The position numbers and the translations under genes are program-made. Shown in pieces: positions 17,721 to 26,861 of a stretch of 64,000 nt of DNA. This DNA comes from Streptomyces xanthochromogenes (lineage in GTDB: Bacteria; Actinomycetota; Actinomycetes; Streptomycetales; Streptomycetaceae): contig NZ_BMUZ01000017.1 of NCBI RefSeq assembly GCF_014650455.1, forward strand, positions 93,555-157,554, given 5' to 3'. Every line of letters starts with the position of its first letter. Position 1 is the stretch's first letter. The notes below the pieces were generated by a model. That model was not told where the DNA came from. It was given only the letters and a program-made list of their open reading frames with translations, and made no database searches.

Positions 17721-19945
17721 CTGTGCCCGTCTCGGCCGCGTCCCCGGCGATGCCACCGGAGGCGCCCCTCCCGGCCACCGTGGGCCCGTACCGGGTGATC
17801 CGGCTGCTCGGCTCCGGCGGCATGGGCCGGGTCTATCTCGCCGCGACCAGAGCGGGGCGCCCGGTGGCGGTGAAGGTCGTACGGGACGCCTATGCGCAGG
17901 ACCGGCACTTCCGCGAGCGCTTCCGGGCCGAGACGGAGGCCGCGCTCAAAGTCAGCGGTGCCTTCACCGCGCCCGTCCTCGCCGCGGACCCCGACGCGGC
18001 ACAGCCCTGGCTCGCCACCGCGTACCTGCCCGCGCCATCGCTCAGCGACGCCGTCGCCGCGCACGGGGCGATGCCCGAACCGACCGTGCGCACGCTGGCA
18101 GCGGGGCTCGCCGACGCGCTCGCGGCGATCCACGCGGCAGGCGTCGTACACCGTGACCTGAAGCCGTCCAACATCCTTCTGGCGGACGACGGGCCCCGGG
18201 TCATCGACTTCGGCATCGCCCGCGCCGTGGAGGGTGCGGGCCTCACCGGCACCGGACAAATCGTCGGCACTGCCGGATACATGCCGCCGGAACAGATCAA
18301 CGGACGCACCAGCACCGCTGCCGGGGACGTGTTCTCGCTCGGCGCCACCCTCGCCTTCGCCGCCAGTGGCCGCGGCGCGTTCGGCGCGACCGGCCTGCAC
18401 ATCCTCCTGTACCGGACGGTGCACGAGGAGCCCGATCTGGCGGACGTACCGGAAGGCCTGCGCGATGCGATCGCCGCGTGCCTGGTCAAGGAGCCGTGGC
18501 AGCGGCCCCAAGTGCCCGAACTTGGCGCCCTGTTCGGCGCCCCGGCTCTTCCGAGCACCGGCTGGCTGCCGGAGCGCGTGGAGCGGGACCGGCGGCGGCG
18601 CGAGGCCACGGTCCGGGAGGAGCTCGAACGTGCGCGGGCCCCTCGGTGGTGGGGTCGGCGGCGCGTGCTCGCGGCCGCGGGTGGCGGGCTCGCCGCCGCG
18701 GCCGTCGGCGCCTGGTACCTCGCCGGCGGTGCCGGGTCCGGGGCTCGGCCGAAGCCGCCTCGCGTCCTGTGGCAGTCCCCACTCCCCGAGGGATTCGCCC
18801 ATGTGTCGACGACCGTGAGTGGGCGTCTCCTTGCCTGCGCGGAGAGCGGGGCCGGAGCGGCCGTCCTCGACCCGGACTCGGGCAAGGTCCTCTGGAAGAA
18901 GCCCCCTTACGGCTCCGCACCCACGGCGACGGACGAACACACCGTGTACGCAATCGAGTTGGACGGAGCCGTGCACGCCCGCGACGCGCTGTCCGGCGAC
19001 AGGCAGCACTGGCGGTTCGCCCCGCCGGGCGACAGCAGCCCCGAGAGTACGGACCTGGCCGTGGCGGCGGGTGAGGCGGGATGGGCGTACGTCACGTCGG
19101 TCCTGACCGGTGACCTGTACGCCGTGGACGAGACAGGCCGGCAGCGGTGGCACCGCCCCGCCCCGCGCACCACGGTGTACCCGCGCGGCGGGGTGCTCCT
19201 GTGCGTGACCCGCACCAGCGGTGGGGGCTGCACGGTACAGGCCCTTGACGCGCGATCCGGCAAGGACCTGTGGCGCTTTCCCGCGGACGTCTTCGGCATC
19301 GGCAGCACCCCGGGCGACCGCGTCGCGGTGGCGCTGCGTCGCGACACCGCCGAACTGACCGCCTTGCGCCTGTCCGACGGCCGCCCGCTGTGGCGGGTGC
19401 CGAGCGGCCTCGCCTCCGCCGACGCCGTTCAGGGCGAGACCCTCGCGGCGTCGACGCAGCTCAGTCCCGACGGCAAGAAGGTCCTGCTCCAACAGAGCCT
19501 GAACAAGGGCCCGTTCGCGGTTCTCGACGCGAACTCCGGCACGGTGCTGTGGCGTGGGCACCCGACGACCGGACAGCGGCTGACGCCGTTCGACGACACC
19601 CTCTTCACCACCGCGGCGCCGCCGGGCATCGACATCAGCGCAGGGCACGGCCCGCTCACGGAGTACGACCTGCGCACGGGCGAGCGCCGCTGGGTCACCG
19701 CGGATCTGGGCAAGGGGCTGGCCATGGTTCTCGACGCGCGGGCGGACCTTGTGCTGCTCGGCGTCGCGGGCGGCGCGCACCCAGGGCTCTACGCCTACGC
19801 GCGGGCCGACGGCGGCCGGATCTGGAGCCGCCCGTACCAGGGTGGCGCCCCCTCCCCCGCACCCTGGACGTCGACGACCGCGGGATCTCGTACCTATGTC
19901 TGCGACGGCACGACGGTCACGGCCCTCGCGTTCGGCGCGGGATAG
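17717..19945 (+). CDS. Second Ser/Thr protein kinase with beta-propeller, coupled to the first
   Basis: A 742-residue protein from GTG 17717, which shares GTGA with the stop of the upstream kinase; GTG 17723 is a possible alternative. The kinase domain has LGSGGMG, Lys53, HRDLKPSN (Asp147) and DFG (Asp164), all catalytic residues present. A helix at about 316-338 after WGRRRVL is the membrane anchor. The C-terminal about 390 residues are PQQ-like propeller repeats (DLYAVDETGRQRW, LDARSGKDLWRF). It is a clear paralogue of the first kinase, probably from tandem duplication. The two may phosphorylate each other or share targets. Confidence 0.9.
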   Translation: MTVPVSAASPAMPPEAPLPATVGPYRVIRLLGSGGMGRVYLAATRAGRPVAVKVVRDAYAQDRHFRERFRAETEAALKVSGAFTAPVLAADPDAAQPWLATAYLPAPSLSDAVAAHGAMPEPTVRTLAAGLADALAAIHAAGVVHRDLKPSNILLADDGPRVIDFGIARAVEGAGLTGTGQIVGTAGYMPPEQINGRTSTAAGDVFSLGATLAFAASGRGAFGATGLHILLYRTVHEEPDLADVPEGLRDAIAACLVKEPWQRPQVPELGALFGAPALPSTGWLPERVERDRRRREATVREELERARAPRWWGRRRVLAAAGGGLAAAAVGAWYLAGGAGSGARPKPPRVLWQSPLPEGFAHVSTTVSGRLLACAESGAGAAVLDPDSGKVLWKKPPYGSAPTATDEHTVYAIELDGAVHARDALSGDRQHWRFAPPGDSSPESTDLAVAAGEAGWAYVTSVLTGDLYAVDETGRQRWHRPAPRTTVYPRGGVLLCVTRTSGGGCTVQALDARSGKDLWRFPADVFGIGSTPGDRVAVALRRDTAELTALRLSDGRPLWRVPSGLASADAVQGETLAASTQLSPDGKKVLLQQSLNKGPFAVLDANSGTVLWRGHPTTGQRLTPFDDTLFTTAAPPGIDISAGHGPLTEYDLRTGERRWVTADLGKGLAMVLDARADLVLLGVAGGAHPGLYAYARADGGRIWSRPYQGGAPSPAPWTSTTAGSRTYVCDGTTVTALAFGAG

Positions 19946-20055
19946 GGACCGGAGCGGCTCGCATCGCCGATCGCTCTCCGTGGCCGGCCGGGCCGGAGGA
20001 CATGGCCATTCGGCGGCCGCCGGCGCATTGCGGCAACCGGTCCGGCGCCCCTGCA

Positions 20056-21042
20056 TCAGTCCGCGAGCATGGCGAGCCAGTCGATCAGCAGGCCGTTGAC
20101 CTCGTCGGGGCGTTCCTGCTGGATCCAGTGGCCACATGCCTCCAGGATGTGGGAGGCCGACAGGCCGGGGAGCGTGGTGGGGTAGGCCTCGATGGCGTCG
20201 GACATCCAGGTGGTGGAGGCGTCCAGGGCACCGCCGATGAACAGGGAGGGCTGCTTGATGGGCACTCCGCGGTGCGATGCGAGGTCTTCCCAGTCGCGGT
20301 CCATGTTGCGGTAGCGGTTGAGCGCGCCGGTCAGGCCGGTGCGCTCGAACTCCGCCGCGTAGACGTCGAGGTCGTCCTCGCTCAGCCAGACCGGGAGCGG
20401 ACCGGCGGGGAATCGGTCGCGCAGTTGGCCGCCATGGGCGACGAAATGCGGGTCGGCCTGGTCGGGGGCGGGCAGGGTGTCGCCGGACAGGGCGGCGAAG
20501 AAGCCCGCGAGCCAGCCGCGGACGTCGGGCTCGATCTCCGCCTCGGCGCGGCCCGGCTTCTGGAAGTAGGAGACGTAGAACTCCTGCTCCGGGCCGCCGA
20601 TCCGGCCGAAGATGTCGGTGGGACGGGGGCCGCCGGGCGGCGCATAGGGAACGCTCAGCAGTCCGACGGCGCGGAAGATCTCCGGGTGGAGCAGCGCGGA
20701 GACGGCGGCGATGTTGGACCCCCAGTCATGGCCGACGACCACCGCGCGCTCCTCGCCGAGGGCGCGCACGACCGCCACGTTGTCCTCCACCAGGTCGAGC
20801 ATCCGGTAGGCCTCGGTCGCCGCGGGCTTGGAGGAACGGCCGTAGCCGCGCACGTCGATCGCCACCGCCCGGTAGCCGGCCGCGGCGAGAGCCGGGAGCT
20901 GGCGGCGCCAGGAGTACCAGGACTCGGGGAATCCGTGCACGAGCAGGACCAGGGGCCCGGTGCCCTGCTCGACCAGGTGCAGGCGCCCGGCCGGGACCTC
21001 GACGGTGCGGTGGCGGAGTCCGGTGGTCGGCTCGGGCTGCAT
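20056..21042 (-). CDS. Epoxide hydrolase-like alpha/beta hydrolase
   Basis: A 328-residue protein with the HGFPESWYSWR oxyanion motif (residues about 36-46) and the nucleophile elbow VVGHDWGS with Asp near residue 105, typical of soluble epoxide hydrolases and haloalkane dehalogenases. The late ACGHWIQQE holds the catalytic His. A cap domain lies between. No signal peptide. An XRE-cupin regulator starts 141 bases away on the other strand, so local control is likely. The natural substrate is unknown. Confidence 0.87.
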   Translation of the reverse strand: MQPEPTTGLRHRTVEVPAGRLHLVEQGTGPLVLLVHGFPESWYSWRRQLPALAAAGYRAVAIDVRGYGRSSKPAATEAYRMLDLVEDNVAVVRALGEERAVVVGHDWGSNIAAVSALLHPEIFRAVGLLSVPYAPPGGPRPTDIFGRIGGPEQEFYVSYFQKPGRAEAEIEPDVRGWLAGFFAALSGDTLPAPDQADPHFVAHGGQLRDRFPAGPLPVWLSEDDLDVYAAEFERTGLTGALNRYRNMDRDWEDLASHRGVPIKQPSLFIGGALDASTTWMSDAIEAYPTTLPGLSASHILEACGHWIQQERPDEVNGLLIDWLAMLAD

Positions 21043-21183
21043 GGGCTTCTCCTCGGTTCGCGGGCTGACGCGGCTACCCGTCGATCATGCGCCGCGGCCG
21101 CTGCCCGACGCGATCCACCTTGCCATGCTGGCAAACTTGCAGGACAGCAGGGTGGAGGAGCCCAGGGCAGGAAGGCGCGAGAC

Positions 21184-21819
21184 GTGGCAGTCGACGACGT
21201 GGACGGCACACTGGCCGCGATGGGCCCGCGGCTGCGTGCCGCGCGCGAGCGGCACGGCGCGACGCTCGCCGGTGTCGCCGGCGCGACCGGCATCTCGCCG
21301 AGCACGCTGTCGCGGATGGAGACCGGCCGGCGCCACCCTACCCTGGAGGTGCTGCTACAGCTGTCGAAGGAGTACGGGGTTTCCTTGGACGAGTTGGCCG
21401 GCACGGCGCCCGCCCCGCGAGCCGCGGTAACGCTGAGCTTCGGGGACGACAAAGCGGTACTGCCGTTGACCCGTTATGTCGGCGGCCTGCACGCCCACAA
21501 GCACGTCCTGCCCGCCCTGGAGGACCCGCCCGCGCGGCCCCGGCAGGTCTCCCACGACGGCTACGAGTGGCTGTGCGTCCTGTACGGGCGACTGTGGCTC
21601 GCGCTCGGCGACCACGACCTGGTCCTGGTCGCCGGCGACGTGACCGAGTTCGACACACGCACCCCGCACGGGGTGGCGAACGCCGGAGCCGGCGGCCCGG
21701 TCGAGTACCTGGTGATGTTCGGACCGCAGGGCGAGCGCCCCCGGCCGCGCACCCCTTCGGCCACGGGCCACGCGAGCCGGCCGGATCGTGCCCGCACCGG
21801 CCGCGAAGCCCGGCCATAG
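21184..21819 (+). CDS. XRE-family regulator with C-terminal cupin domain
   Basis: A 211-residue protein from GTG 21184; AGGAAGG lies about 7-12 nt upstream. Residues about 13-68 form an XRE helix-turn-helix (LRAARERHGATLAGVAGATG, then SPSTLSRMETGRRHPTLEVL). About 110-195 is a small cupin barrel with conserved His and Glu (DGYEWLCVLYGRLWL, TPHGVAN). This architecture (PuuR/MsrR type) usually senses a small metabolite. It is divergent from the epoxide hydrolase and its probable regulator. Confidence 0.85.
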   Translation: MAVDDVDGTLAAMGPRLRAARERHGATLAGVAGATGISPSTLSRMETGRRHPTLEVLLQLSKEYGVSLDELAGTAPAPRAAVTLSFGDDKAVLPLTRYVGGLHAHKHVLPALEDPPARPRQVSHDGYEWLCVLYGRLWLALGDHDLVLVAGDVTEFDTRTPHGVANAGAGGPVEYLVMFGPQGERPRPRTPSATGHASRPDRARTGREARP

Positions 21820-21976
21820 AGGCCGGAACCCACACGCATGCCCATGGTGTGCCGCGCGGCCGGAAGTGTTCCGTGCGGCCCCTGCCCCGTTGATGCCTCG
21901 CCGCATCGCCGGTTCCATGAGCACAGCCCGGTGGCGCCGTGCCGCCGGCAGGACGTGCAAGGGGGTTGGGGAGAGG

Positions 21977-24817
21977 ATGCGGCGATTGAGAACGCTCTCG
22001 ACCAGAGCGAGGGCACGGACGAACGGAACATCCCGAAGACTGAGTGCGGCGGCGCTGATCGGCGTCGCCGCACTCGTCGTCCCGGTAGGTCCGGCCGCGG
22101 CGGCACAGGGCGCCCCGCCGCCCGGCCCCGCGGAGGTGGTTCCGGGGCAGCACACGGCGACGCCCGCGCTGGTGCAGGGCATCCGTGAGGAGGCCCCGGC
22201 CGCGGGAAGTGCCGCAGAGGCGGCCCGCGCCCACCTCGCGGGAAAACCGGACCGGTACGGGATCGCGTCCCCGGCACGGGACTTGGACCCGGTGGGCACC
22301 ATCAGCAGCGGGGCCGGACAGGAGACGGTGCGCTTCCAGCAGAAGCACCAGGGCGTGCCGGTCCTCGGTGGCCAGTACCTCGTACGCATGGAGAAGAAGG
22401 ACGGACGACGCGTCGTCACCGGAACGTCGGGCCAGTACTTCACCGGACTGCGAACCGGCACGACACCCGAGATCAGCGACGAACTGGCCGTCGAGCGGGC
22501 TGTGGACGCGGTCCTCACGGACCTGCACGCGCAGGAGTTCACCCCGCGCCGGGGCAGCGAGGAGACCGAGCCGCAGCTCACCGGCACGCCACGCGGGCTG
22601 GTCGTCCTGCCGAGCGGGGGCGGGGTGCTCGCCCGGCACATCACCGTACGGGGCAAGGACCCGGCGAGCGCAGAACCGGTGGCGCGCGAGGTGTACGTCG
22701 ACGCCCAGGCCGGATATCCGGTCCTTCAGTACAGCGGGATCCAGACGTTCGGCGCACCGGCCGCAGCAGCCGGCAAGAACCCCCCGGCACACCTCGCCGC
22801 GGCCCCGGCGTCCGGCGTCGCGGGCTCGGGTGTCCGGCTCGACGGGAAGCCCGTCGAGCTTCAGGTGGACCGTGACGAGGCACGCAACTCCTATGTTCTG
22901 CGCGACCGTTCGCGAATTCAGGGCGACAACGTCCTCGCCACCTGGGACGCCCGCGGCAAGTGGGCCAGTGACCTCGTCGGCACGTGGCCGGAGGACATCC
23001 TGGAAGTGGCCTCCGCCACCCCGGCCTTCGGCGCCGAGGCGACCGAGTCCGGCGCGGTGGACGCCCACTGGGCCGCGGGCCAGGTCCACGACTACTACAA
23101 GGACAAGTTCGGCCGCGACAGCCTGGACGGCCACGGCATGACCGTCAACTCCCTCGTGGGAGTGACCGATTACGGCCAGCCGTACGTCAACGCCTTCTGG
23201 GACGGCCAGAAAATGGTGTACGGCAGCGGTGACGCCGAGTACCGGCCGTTGTCCGCGGGGCTCGACGTGGTCGGCCACGAGATGACCCACGGCGTCATCG
23301 AGCACTCGGCGGGTCTGGTCTACGCCGGTCAGTCGGGAGCGATGAACGAGGCCATCGCCGACTACTTCGGCAACGCCATCGAGAACACCGCGTACGGCAC
23401 CCCCACCGACCATCCCGACTCGGGTCTCCTCGGCGAACGGCTCTGCCGGACCAAGGCTCCGCGTGCCTGCGCCCTGCGCGACATGGGCGACGGGCGGACC
23501 ACCGCCAAGTCCTTCCTCGGTGTGGGTTTCGGCACCGACAACGGCGGCGTCCACCTCAACTCGACCATCTTCTCCGGCGCGTTGTGGAACATCCGGCAGG
23601 ACCTCGGTGCGGCCGTAGCCGACCGCGTCGTGTACAAAGCGCTCACCGAATACCTCACCCCGATCGACGGCTTCACGCAGGGCCGGGCCGCGGTACTCGC
23701 CGCGGCGAAGGACCTCAAGGTTCCCGCGAGCGGCCTCAAGGCCGTGCAGCGCGCCTTCAACGCCCGTGGCATCGCGCCGGGTTGGGAACTCGCGCTGGGC
23801 GTGGACTCCGACCGGCTCCTCGACCGGGTCAACACGAGCAGATCACGGGTCGGCGCGGGCGGCGGCTGGTGGACGGCATCCACGTCCAACGAGGCGGGCT
23901 CGGAGGCGTACTCGGTGTGGGCCGGACGGGCCGACGGCAAGGGCCAGTCGAAACTGATGAGCCCCAACGACGGGCGCTACCACGTCAATCCGGCGACCGA
24001 CGGAAAAACCGTGGTGTGGCAGGCGTACGGGGCGAACGGCGTGGACATCCTGGCCAGGCCACTGGCAGGCGGTCCGGTGCGCGCACTGTGGCACACCAGC
24101 CGGAGCGTGGGCGCCTCGACGGCCGTGGACGGCGACACCGTGACGTTCCCCTACTACAACTACGGCGGGCGGCCCGGCATCGCCTATCTGAGCCTGAAGG
24201 ACCCGGCGAGCGCGGTCCAGCTCGGCGGGGGCACCTACCACCGGACGTACTTCCCGTCCGTGAGTCACGGCAAGGTCGTCTACCAGGACATGCAACGGGT
24301 CCGCGGCACACCCGTCACCTACCAGTACACGACCCGCGTCGTCGACATCGCGGCCGGTACGGACACGGTGGTCCAGGAGGCAGCCGCCAACGCGAGCCTG
24401 GGCCCGACGGCCGTCAACGGCACCCACGTCTACTGGCTTACCGACGAGCTCGACGGCGACGGCACTACGGCGCTGCGCCGGGCCGGCTTCGACGGGGCCG
24501 GTGCGGTCGACCTCAGCCCGGAGGTCGGCCCGGACGCGCTGAACGCGTACGACCTCACGGCGTCCGAGGACGCGGTGACGGTCGGAGCGCGGACGTACGA
24601 CCCCGAGTACCACAACGAGTCGCTCGCCAAGCTGTGGCAGTTCTCGGCGACCGCGTCGCCTTCGGACGACGGCGCGCGCAAGGGCCGGGTCTCGTGCAAC
24701 CGCGGTGATCAGCTCTCGGCCGCGGCGGCGGCCGGCGGTCAGGTGGTCTGGGTCGACGCGACCACCGGCATCAGCCAGGTGGTGACCCGCACCCGGCCCA
24801 CCGGACGCTGCGCCTGA
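21977..24817 (+). CDS. Secreted M4 (thermolysin-type) metallopeptidase with C-terminal propeller-like domain
   Basis: About 946 residues from ATG 21977, chosen because a twin-basic N-terminus and signal peptide follow (SAAALIGVAALVVPVGPAAA). Then come the FTP/PepSY-type propeptide (about 90-300) and the catalytic domain with HEMTH (His434, Glu435, His438), the third zinc ligand Glu458 in NEAIADYFG, and GGVHLNSTIF. The spacing matches thermolysin. Residues about 610-940 are an extra domain of repeated beta strands (GKTVVWQAYG, HGKVVYQDM, TVNGTHVYWL-like), probably a TolB/WD40-like propeller. That extension is unusual and may bind substrate or cell wall. Extracellular protease. Confidence 0.87.
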   Translation: MRRLRTLSTRARARTNGTSRRLSAAALIGVAALVVPVGPAAAAQGAPPPGPAEVVPGQHTATPALVQGIREEAPAAGSAAEAARAHLAGKPDRYGIASPARDLDPVGTISSGAGQETVRFQQKHQGVPVLGGQYLVRMEKKDGRRVVTGTSGQYFTGLRTGTTPEISDELAVERAVDAVLTDLHAQEFTPRRGSEETEPQLTGTPRGLVVLPSGGGVLARHITVRGKDPASAEPVAREVYVDAQAGYPVLQYSGIQTFGAPAAAAGKNPPAHLAAAPASGVAGSGVRLDGKPVELQVDRDEARNSYVLRDRSRIQGDNVLATWDARGKWASDLVGTWPEDILEVASATPAFGAEATESGAVDAHWAAGQVHDYYKDKFGRDSLDGHGMTVNSLVGVTDYGQPYVNAFWDGQKMVYGSGDAEYRPLSAGLDVVGHEMTHGVIEHSAGLVYAGQSGAMNEAIADYFGNAIENTAYGTPTDHPDSGLLGERLCRTKAPRACALRDMGDGRTTAKSFLGVGFGTDNGGVHLNSTIFSGALWNIRQDLGAAVADRVVYKALTEYLTPIDGFTQGRAAVLAAAKDLKVPASGLKAVQRAFNARGIAPGWELALGVDSDRLLDRVNTSRSRVGAGGGWWTASTSNEAGSEAYSVWAGRADGKGQSKLMSPNDGRYHVNPATDGKTVVWQAYGANGVDILARPLAGGPVRALWHTSRSVGASTAVDGDTVTFPYYNYGGRPGIAYLSLKDPASAVQLGGGTYHRTYFPSVSHGKVVYQDMQRVRGTPVTYQYTTRVVDIAAGTDTVVQEAAANASLGPTAVNGTHVYWLTDELDGDGTTALRRAGFDGAGAVDLSPEVGPDALNAYDLTASEDAVTVGARTYDPEYHNESLAKLWQFSATASPSDDGARKGRVSCNRGDQLSAAAAAGGQVVWVDATTGISQVVTRTRPTGRCA

Positions 24818-24900
24818 CGGACCGGGTGCGCCCGGCGCCCCGGCTACGCCAAGGGACCGGGGGCCGCAGGCCGTCTCGTCGGCACTGCGGCCGCTGACGG

Positions 24901-24960
24901 CGGACGAGGTCACCGGTGACCAGCAGGCCCGGTCACCGGTGACCAACCGGGCCTCGTCCG
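24901..24960. repeat. Twin 14-bp palindromes inside a 9-bp inverted repeat
   Basis: The perfect palindrome GGTCACCGGTGACC occurs twice, at 24908-24921 and 24931-24944 (23 bases start to start). The pair is framed by CGGACGAGG at 24901-24909 and its exact reverse complement at 24952-24960. It lies between the M4 protease stop and the YbjQ-like operon. It could be a dimeric operator pair for the downstream operon or a complex terminator. The rest of 24818-25105 shows no gene. Confidence 0.7.
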
Positions 24961-25105
24961 TCATCGCCCCGGGCCGGGCCCGTGTCCCTCCGATCCACCA
25001 GGGCGGGACCAGTCCGTTGGAGCCCGAGGCCCCCGTTCCGCTGATTTCTTCGATGGCTTACGCTGCCGAACGGCGACGCGATCCGCGCCGTGAGCCGAGA
25101 GGTCA

Positions 25106-25996
25106 GTGGCACGGGAGTCGATGACGTACTCAAGGGGAAACGCCGGTACGCCCGGGGCCGCCGCCGATGGGACGGCTGATATCCGGGACGGCCGCACCTG
25201 GGACTCGGCGCTGTCAGCCGAGGAATTCGCCGCGGTCAAGGGCGTCGGGTTCGAGCCGGTCGGCCAGGTCCTCGGGACGGCCGTCTTCAACATCGGGTAC
25301 TCGGGCGTCTGGGGCTGCCCGGGTGCGTGGTCGGCCGCGGACGGCGTGAAAGCCCAGTCCTCGGCCTGGGGGTCGTCGTTCGCCCCGTTGGTGCGGACGA
25401 TGTACGCGGCGCGCAGGCTGGCGCTGTCCCGCGCGGTGGACGAGTGCCGGGCGCTCGGCGGCGACGGGATCGTGGGGGTGAAGCTGCGGGTCGGCGCGTT
25501 TCCGGCGGGGGGTCTTGAGTTCACCGCGCTGGGCACCGCGGTCCGGGCCCGCTCGCGCATCCGGCCGCGTCAGCCCTTCACGTCGCACCTGAGCGGCCAG
25601 GACTTCGCCAAGCTCCTGCACGGCGGATGGGTACCCACCGGACTCGCCTTCGGCATCGCCCTCGCGACCCGGCACGACGACTGGCGTACCTCACGCCGCA
25701 TCCCCTGGACCGCGGGGAACCAGGAGGTCGACGCCTACACCCTGCTGATCAACCACGTCCGCCACGACGCCCGGGAGCAGCTGGCCCTGGACGCGTCGAA
25801 GCACGGCGGCGACGGGATCGTGGTGGATGACGTGACGTTGCGGGTGTGGGAGCGCGACTGCCTCACGATCGGGAGCACGCGCGACCTCAGCGCGGAAGCG
25901 GTCTTCGTCGGCACCTCGATCGCCAGGTTCGACCACTCCGGGCGGCCCGCCGGAGCGAGACCACTGACCATCATGAGATTGGAGCGCGAGCGCTGA
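25106..25996 (+). CDS. YbjQ-like heavy-metal-binding domain protein, two tandem domains (A)
   Basis: A 296-residue protein. The start is GTG 25106 (GAGAGG 3 nt before) or ATG 25121. Residues about 30-150 and about 155-280 are two related halves, each with the YbjQ (UPF0145) pattern G-(F/Y)-x-P-x-G, a Tyr-Ala-Ala/Arg-x-x-A run, then GGDGIVGVK or GGDGIVVDD followed by a strand ending in GTA or GTS. Single YbjQ domains form pentameric rings and are annotated as heavy-metal binding, though metal binding is little proven. It is the first gene of a three-gene operon; it ends one base before the next start. Confidence 0.78.
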   Translation: MARESMTYSRGNAGTPGAAADGTADIRDGRTWDSALSAEEFAAVKGVGFEPVGQVLGTAVFNIGYSGVWGCPGAWSAADGVKAQSSAWGSSFAPLVRTMYAARRLALSRAVDECRALGGDGIVGVKLRVGAFPAGGLEFTALGTAVRARSRIRPRQPFTSHLSGQDFAKLLHGGWVPTGLAFGIALATRHDDWRTSRRIPWTAGNQEVDAYTLLINHVRHDAREQLALDASKHGGDGIVVDDVTLRVWERDCLTIGSTRDLSAEAVFVGTSIARFDHSGRPAGARPLTIMRLERER

Positions 25997-25997
25997 C

Positions 25998-26861
25998 ATG
26001 ACCGAGCGAACGGGACAAGAACCGACCGGGGCAGCCGCACAGCCGGCCAGGGACGGCGTACCCGAGGACGCGATGCGGCGGCTCGCTCAGCTCCAACCGG
26101 GAGAAAAGGGATCGCTGTTCACCTCGGACCTGACGGTGAACGAGTTCCTGCTGGTGCGCGAGGCCGGCTTCCGCCCGCTCGGGCTGGTCCTCGGCTCCTC
26201 GGTGTACCACGTCGGCATCCAGCTCGGCCGTTGGTCGAAGAACCAGGAGCTGACCAAACTGTCCCAGGCCATGTACCACGCGCGCGAGCTGGCGATGAGC
26301 CGGATGGAGGCGGAGGCGAGCGCCTTGGGGGCGGACGGCATCGTCGGGGTGCGGCTGGACATCGAATTCAAGGAATTCGGCTCGGACATCGCCGAGTTCA
26401 TCGCGGTCGGTACGGCGGTCAAGGCGGACGGCGCGGACCCGGGGCCGACCGGAACCTGGCTCAACAACAAGGGCAAGCCGTTCACCTCCGACTTGTCGGG
26501 CCAGGACTTCTGGACACTGATCCGAGCCGGATACGCACCGCTGGACATGGTGATGGGCTCGTGCGTCTACCACGTGGCGCACCAGCGCTTCGCCCAGGCT
26601 CTGAGCACTACGGGCCGCAACGTCGAGATCGAGCCGTTCACCCAGGCGCTCTACGACGCACGCGAGTTGGCGATGAGCCGCATGCAGGCGGAGGGGCAGG
26701 CCCTGGAGGCCGAGGGGATCGTGGCAGTCCAGCTGAGGCAGCACTCGCACACCTGGGGAACCCACACCACGGAGTTCTTCGCGATCGGCACAGCGGTGCG
26801 CCCGCTGCGCGACGACCACGTGATCGCCCGGCCGACCATGGTGCTGAGCCTCGATGCCTGA
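25998..26861 (+). CDS. YbjQ-like heavy-metal-binding domain protein, two tandem domains (B)
   Basis: A 287-residue protein with the same two-domain plan as its upstream neighbour: about 35-145 (FRPLGLVLGSSVYHVG, ALGADGIVGVRLDIEF) and about 155-280 (YAPLDMVMGSCVYHVA, LEAEGIVAVQL). PFTSDLSGQDFW closely matches PFTSHLSGQDFA in protein A, so the two genes are tandem duplicates. The start ATG 25998 lies directly after the upstream stop, implying coupled translation. It could form mixed rings with protein A. Function unknown. Confidence 0.78.
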   Translation: MTERTGQEPTGAAAQPARDGVPEDAMRRLAQLQPGEKGSLFTSDLTVNEFLLVREAGFRPLGLVLGSSVYHVGIQLGRWSKNQELTKLSQAMYHARELAMSRMEAEASALGADGIVGVRLDIEFKEFGSDIAEFIAVGTAVKADGADPGPTGTWLNNKGKPFTSDLSGQDFWTLIRAGYAPLDMVMGSCVYHVAHQRFAQALSTTGRNVEIEPFTQALYDARELAMSRMQAEGQALEAEGIVAVQLRQHSHTWGTHTTEFFAIGTAVRPLRDDHVIARPTMVLSLDA

